DNA from: Staphylococcus agnetis
Lineage (GTDB): Bacteria > Bacillota > Bacilli > Staphylococcales > Staphylococcaceae
Reading direction: 5' to 3'
Assembly (NCBI RefSeq): GCF_002901865.1
Contig: NZ_PPQF01000056.1
Span: 88,291 to 152,290, forward strand
DNA length: 64,000 nucleotides
Below are positions 61,604 through 64,000 of this stretch, piece by piece. Made by a program: the position numbers and the translations under genes. The number at the start of each line of letters is the position of its first letter. The first letter of the stretch is position 1. The notes under the pieces were generated by a model. It did not search any database, was not told where the DNA came from, and saw only the letters and a program-made list of their open reading frames with translations.

Positions 61604-63706
61604 ATGTCTCAAGAAAAAAAGGTATTTAAAACGGAGTGGGCCAATCGACCGTTAACAATTGAAACAGGTCAACTCGCAAAGCAAGCGAACGGTGCAGTGC
61701 TCGTACGTTATGGAGATACAGTAGTTTTATCTACTGCAACAGCCTCTAAGGAGCCACGCGATGGTGATTTCTTCCCATTAACAGTGAACTATGAAGAAAA
61801 AATGTATGCTGCGGGTAAGATTCCTGGTGGATTTAAAAAACGTGAAGGTCGTCCTGCAGATGAAGCCACATTAACTGCACGATTAATTGATCGTCCAATT
61901 CGTCCACTTTTCCCAGATGGGTATCGACATGATGTTCAAATTATGAACATGGTATTAAGTGCTGATCCGAATTGTTCACCAGAAATGGCAGCAATGATAG
62001 GCTCATCTATGGCACTGAGCGTGTCTGATATTCCATTCCAAGGTCCGATTGCGGGTGTCAATGTAGGATATGTAGATGGTGAATATGTGATAAATCCTAG
62101 CTTAGAACAACAAGCCGTCTCACGTTTAGACCTTGAAGTGGCTGGACATAAAGACGCTATTAACATGGTTGAAGCGGGTGCAAGTGAAATCTCAGAAGCG
62201 GAAATGTTAGATGCGATTTTATTTGGACATAAAGAAATTCAACGTTTATGTGCGTTCCAAGAAGAAATTATTGCGCATATTCAACCGGAAAAACATGAAT
62301 TTGTTCCACCAGAAAAAAATGAAACTTTAATTGATTCTGTTAAAGCGAAAGCAGAAGTGCATCAACTTTATCAAGCAATTCAAACTGTTGATAAGCAAGA
62401 GCGTGAAGCGAATTTGGATGCAGCTAAAGAAGCAATTATTGCTGAATACCTCAATGAAGAAGATCCTGAAAATGAGGCTTTAATTCAAGAAGTAAACCAA
62501 ATCGTTAACGCATTAATTAAAGAAGAAGTGCGTCGTCTTATTGCAGATGAAAAAGTAAGACCTGACGGACGAAAACCGGATGAAATTCGACCATTGTCTT
62601 CGGAAGTTGGTTTATTACCACGTGCGCACGGTTCAGGACTATTTACACGTGGACAAACACAAGCGCTATCTGTATTAACGCTAGGTTCTATTTCTGAATA
62701 CCAAATTATCGATGGCCTAGGCGAAGAAGAACATAAGCGCTTTATGCACCACTACAATTTCCCAAACTTTTCAGTTGGCGAAACAGGCCCTGTACGTGCA
62801 CCGGGACGTCGTGAAATAGGACATGGTGCTTTGGGTGAACGTGCTTTAAAATATATTATTCCAGATGAAAAAACATTCCCTTACACGGTTCGTATTGTGA
62901 GTGAAGTTTTAGAATCTAACGGTTCATCATCACAAGCATCAATTTGCGGATCTACACTTGCGTTAATGGATGCAGGTGTACCGATTAAAGCACCTGTCGC
63001 TGGTATTGCAATGGGGCTTGTAACACGTGATGAGAGTTATACGATTTTAACAGATATTCAAGGTATGGAAGATGCGTTAGGTGATATGGACTTTAAAGTA
63101 GCAGGTACTCAAGAAGGTATCACTGCAATTCAAATGGACATTAAAATTGATGGTCTTACAAAAGAAGTCATTGAAGAAGCGCTTGAACAAGCACGTCAAG
63201 GTCGTTTAGCAATCTTAGACCATATGCTTCAAACCATTGAACAACCACGCCCAGAGTTGAGTGCATATGCACCAAAAGTAGAGATTTTGACAATTAAACC
63301 AGAAAAAATTAGAGATGTCATTGGACCTGGTGGTAAACAAATTAATGAGATTATCGACGCCACTGGTGTTAAATTAGACATCGAACAAGACGGTACGGTT
63401 TATATTGGTTCAACAGAACAAGAGATGATTAACCAAGCACGCGCGTGGATAGAAAGTATTGTACGTGAAGCAGAGGTAGGCCAGGTTTACGATGGTAAAG
63501 TAAAACGTATTGAAAAATTTGGAGCCTTTGTAGAACTATTCCCTGGTAAAGATGCTTTAGTTCATATTTCTCAAATTGCAAATGAACGTATTAATAAAGT
63601 TGAAGATGTTCTTAAAATCGGAGATACGTTACAAGTTAAAGTAACGGAAATAGACAAGCAAGGCCGTGTGAATGCATCACATAAAGTTTTGTTAAACGCT
63701 AAATAA
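61604..63706 (+). CDS. pnp: Polyribonucleotide nucleotidyltransferase (PNPase)
   Basis: PNPase is the phosphorolytic 3'-5' exoribonuclease of mRNA decay. The 700 residues comprise two RNase PH domains ([27 protein letters not shown] and [17 protein letters not shown] regions), then KH ([18 protein letters not shown], in part) and S1 ([26 protein letters not shown], in part) domains. The start follows AGTAGGAGAGGAGATAACGC. It ends at a strong terminator. Confidence 0.97.
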   Translation: MSQEKKVFKTEWANRPLTIETGQLAKQANGAVLVRYGDTVVLSTATASKEPRDGDFFPLTVNYEEKMYAAGKIPGGFKKREGRPADEATLTARLIDRPIRPLFPDGYRHDVQIMNMVLSADPNCSPEMAAMIGSSMALSVSDIPFQGPIAGVNVGYVDGEYVINPSLEQQAVSRLDLEVAGHKDAINMVEAGASEISEAEMLDAILFGHKEIQRLCAFQEEIIAHIQPEKHEFVPPEKNETLIDSVKAKAEVHQLYQAIQTVDKQEREANLDAAKEAIIAEYLNEEDPENEALIQEVNQIVNALIKEEVRRLIADEKVRPDGRKPDEIRPLSSEVGLLPRAHGSGLFTRGQTQALSVLTLGSISEYQIIDGLGEEEHKRFMHHYNFPNFSVGETGPVRAPGRREIGHGALGERALKYIIPDEKTFPYTVRIVSEVLESNGSSSQASICGSTLALMDAGVPIKAPVAGIAMGLVTRDESYTILTDIQGMEDALGDMDFKVAGTQEGITAIQMDIKIDGLTKEVIEEALEQARQGRLAILDHMLQTIEQPRPELSAYAPKVEILTIKPEKIRDVIGPGGKQINEIIDATGVKLDIEQDGTVYIGSTEQEMINQARAWIESIVREAEVGQVYDGKVKRIEKFGAFVELFPGKDALVHISQIANERINKVEDVLKIGDTLQVKVTEIDKQGRVNASHKVLLNAK

Positions 63707-63725
63707 AATCATTAATTAAAGTAAT

Positions 63726-63765
63726 GAAGCCAATCTATCTTTAAATAGATGGCTTCTTTTTTTTA
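63726..63765 (+). terminator. Intrinsic terminator after pnp
   Basis: GAAGCCA-TCTAT pairs with ATAGATGGCTTC across a short loop, with one bulged base, followed by eight or more T. Confidence 0.9.
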
Positions 63766-64000
63766 TGTCTATTAGTACATGATGAGTTATAGTACCTTTT
63801 TCTAGTTGTTGAACTAAGATATTTAGGGTCTAAATCATCAAATATTTCAAATGTTACAAATTTTTGAAAATTTATAAATTTTTATTATGGAAAAAGAATA
63901 TCTAATTTTTGAGGCATCTTAACACAGCAATGATGAAAATGATGAATCTACATTTAATATTATGATGTTAAAATATCAATAATTTATTTGATAATTTAAG
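63766..64000. other. AT-rich intergenic tail of the window
   Basis: No gene start with a good ribosome site is visible. It contains a CodY-box-like 15-mer AAATTTTTGAAAATT at 63858-63872 (13 of 15 to AATTTTCWGAAAATT), which in such AT-rich DNA may be chance. The region probably carries the promoter of the next gene beyond the window. Confidence 0.4.

Noticed and set aside
1..64000. CRISPR arrays, tRNA/rRNA genes, transposases, prophage or integrase-type islands
   Set aside because: None seen. The only tyrosine recombinase is the housekeeping XerC, and no regular spaced repeats were found.

Overview
The window is a low-GC Firmicute chromosome segment, clearly Staphylococcus. Gene order and protein sequences match the staphylococcal fakA-sdaA-recG-fapR ... 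rpsO-pnp backbone, with strong Shine-Dalgarno sites, several TTG/GTG starts, a near-perfect FapR operator and a cre box. The proteins look clearly diverged from S. aureus, so a non-aureus species is likely, but I cannot name it. No rRNA, tRNA, CRISPR array, prophage or insertion sequence was seen.

Layout: 1-4.7 kb holds the 3' end of fakA, L-serine dehydratase (sdaAB-sdaAA) and recG. From 4.8 to 8.7 kb lies the FapR-controlled fatty-acid/phospholipid operon fapR-plsX-fabD-fabG, then acpP after a 316-base structured gap. From 8.8 to 18.4 kb are rnc-smc-ftsY-ylxM-ffh (RNA processing, chromosome condensation, SRP targeting) and rpsP-rimM-trmD-rplS. From 18.5 to 27 kb is the only accessory-looking region: a PAP2 phosphatase, the ruin of a Cna-like LPXTG adhesin with at least five lesions, and a reverse-strand operon of one GtrA/GtcA-like protein and two tandem YfhO-family membrane proteins.

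From 27 to 36 kb: rbgA-rnhB, a small unknown gene, sucC-sucD (cre box over the promoter), dprA, topA, trmFO. From 36 to 40 kb: xerC-hslV-hslU-codY. From 39.7 to 53.5 kb: rpsB-tsf-pyrH-frr, uppS-cdsA-dxr-rseP-proS and polC. From 53.5 to 64 kb: rimP-nusA-rnpM-ylxQ-infB, a VOC-family gene, rbfA-truB-ribF, rpsO and pnp.

Most of the window is core information-processing and envelope metabolism. The features most worth a second look are the decayed adhesin, the duplicated yfhO genes next to a gtcA-like gene without a CsbB-type glycosyltransferase, and several structured 5' leaders (fabG-acpP gap, rpsB, pyrH, rimP, rplS, rpsO).
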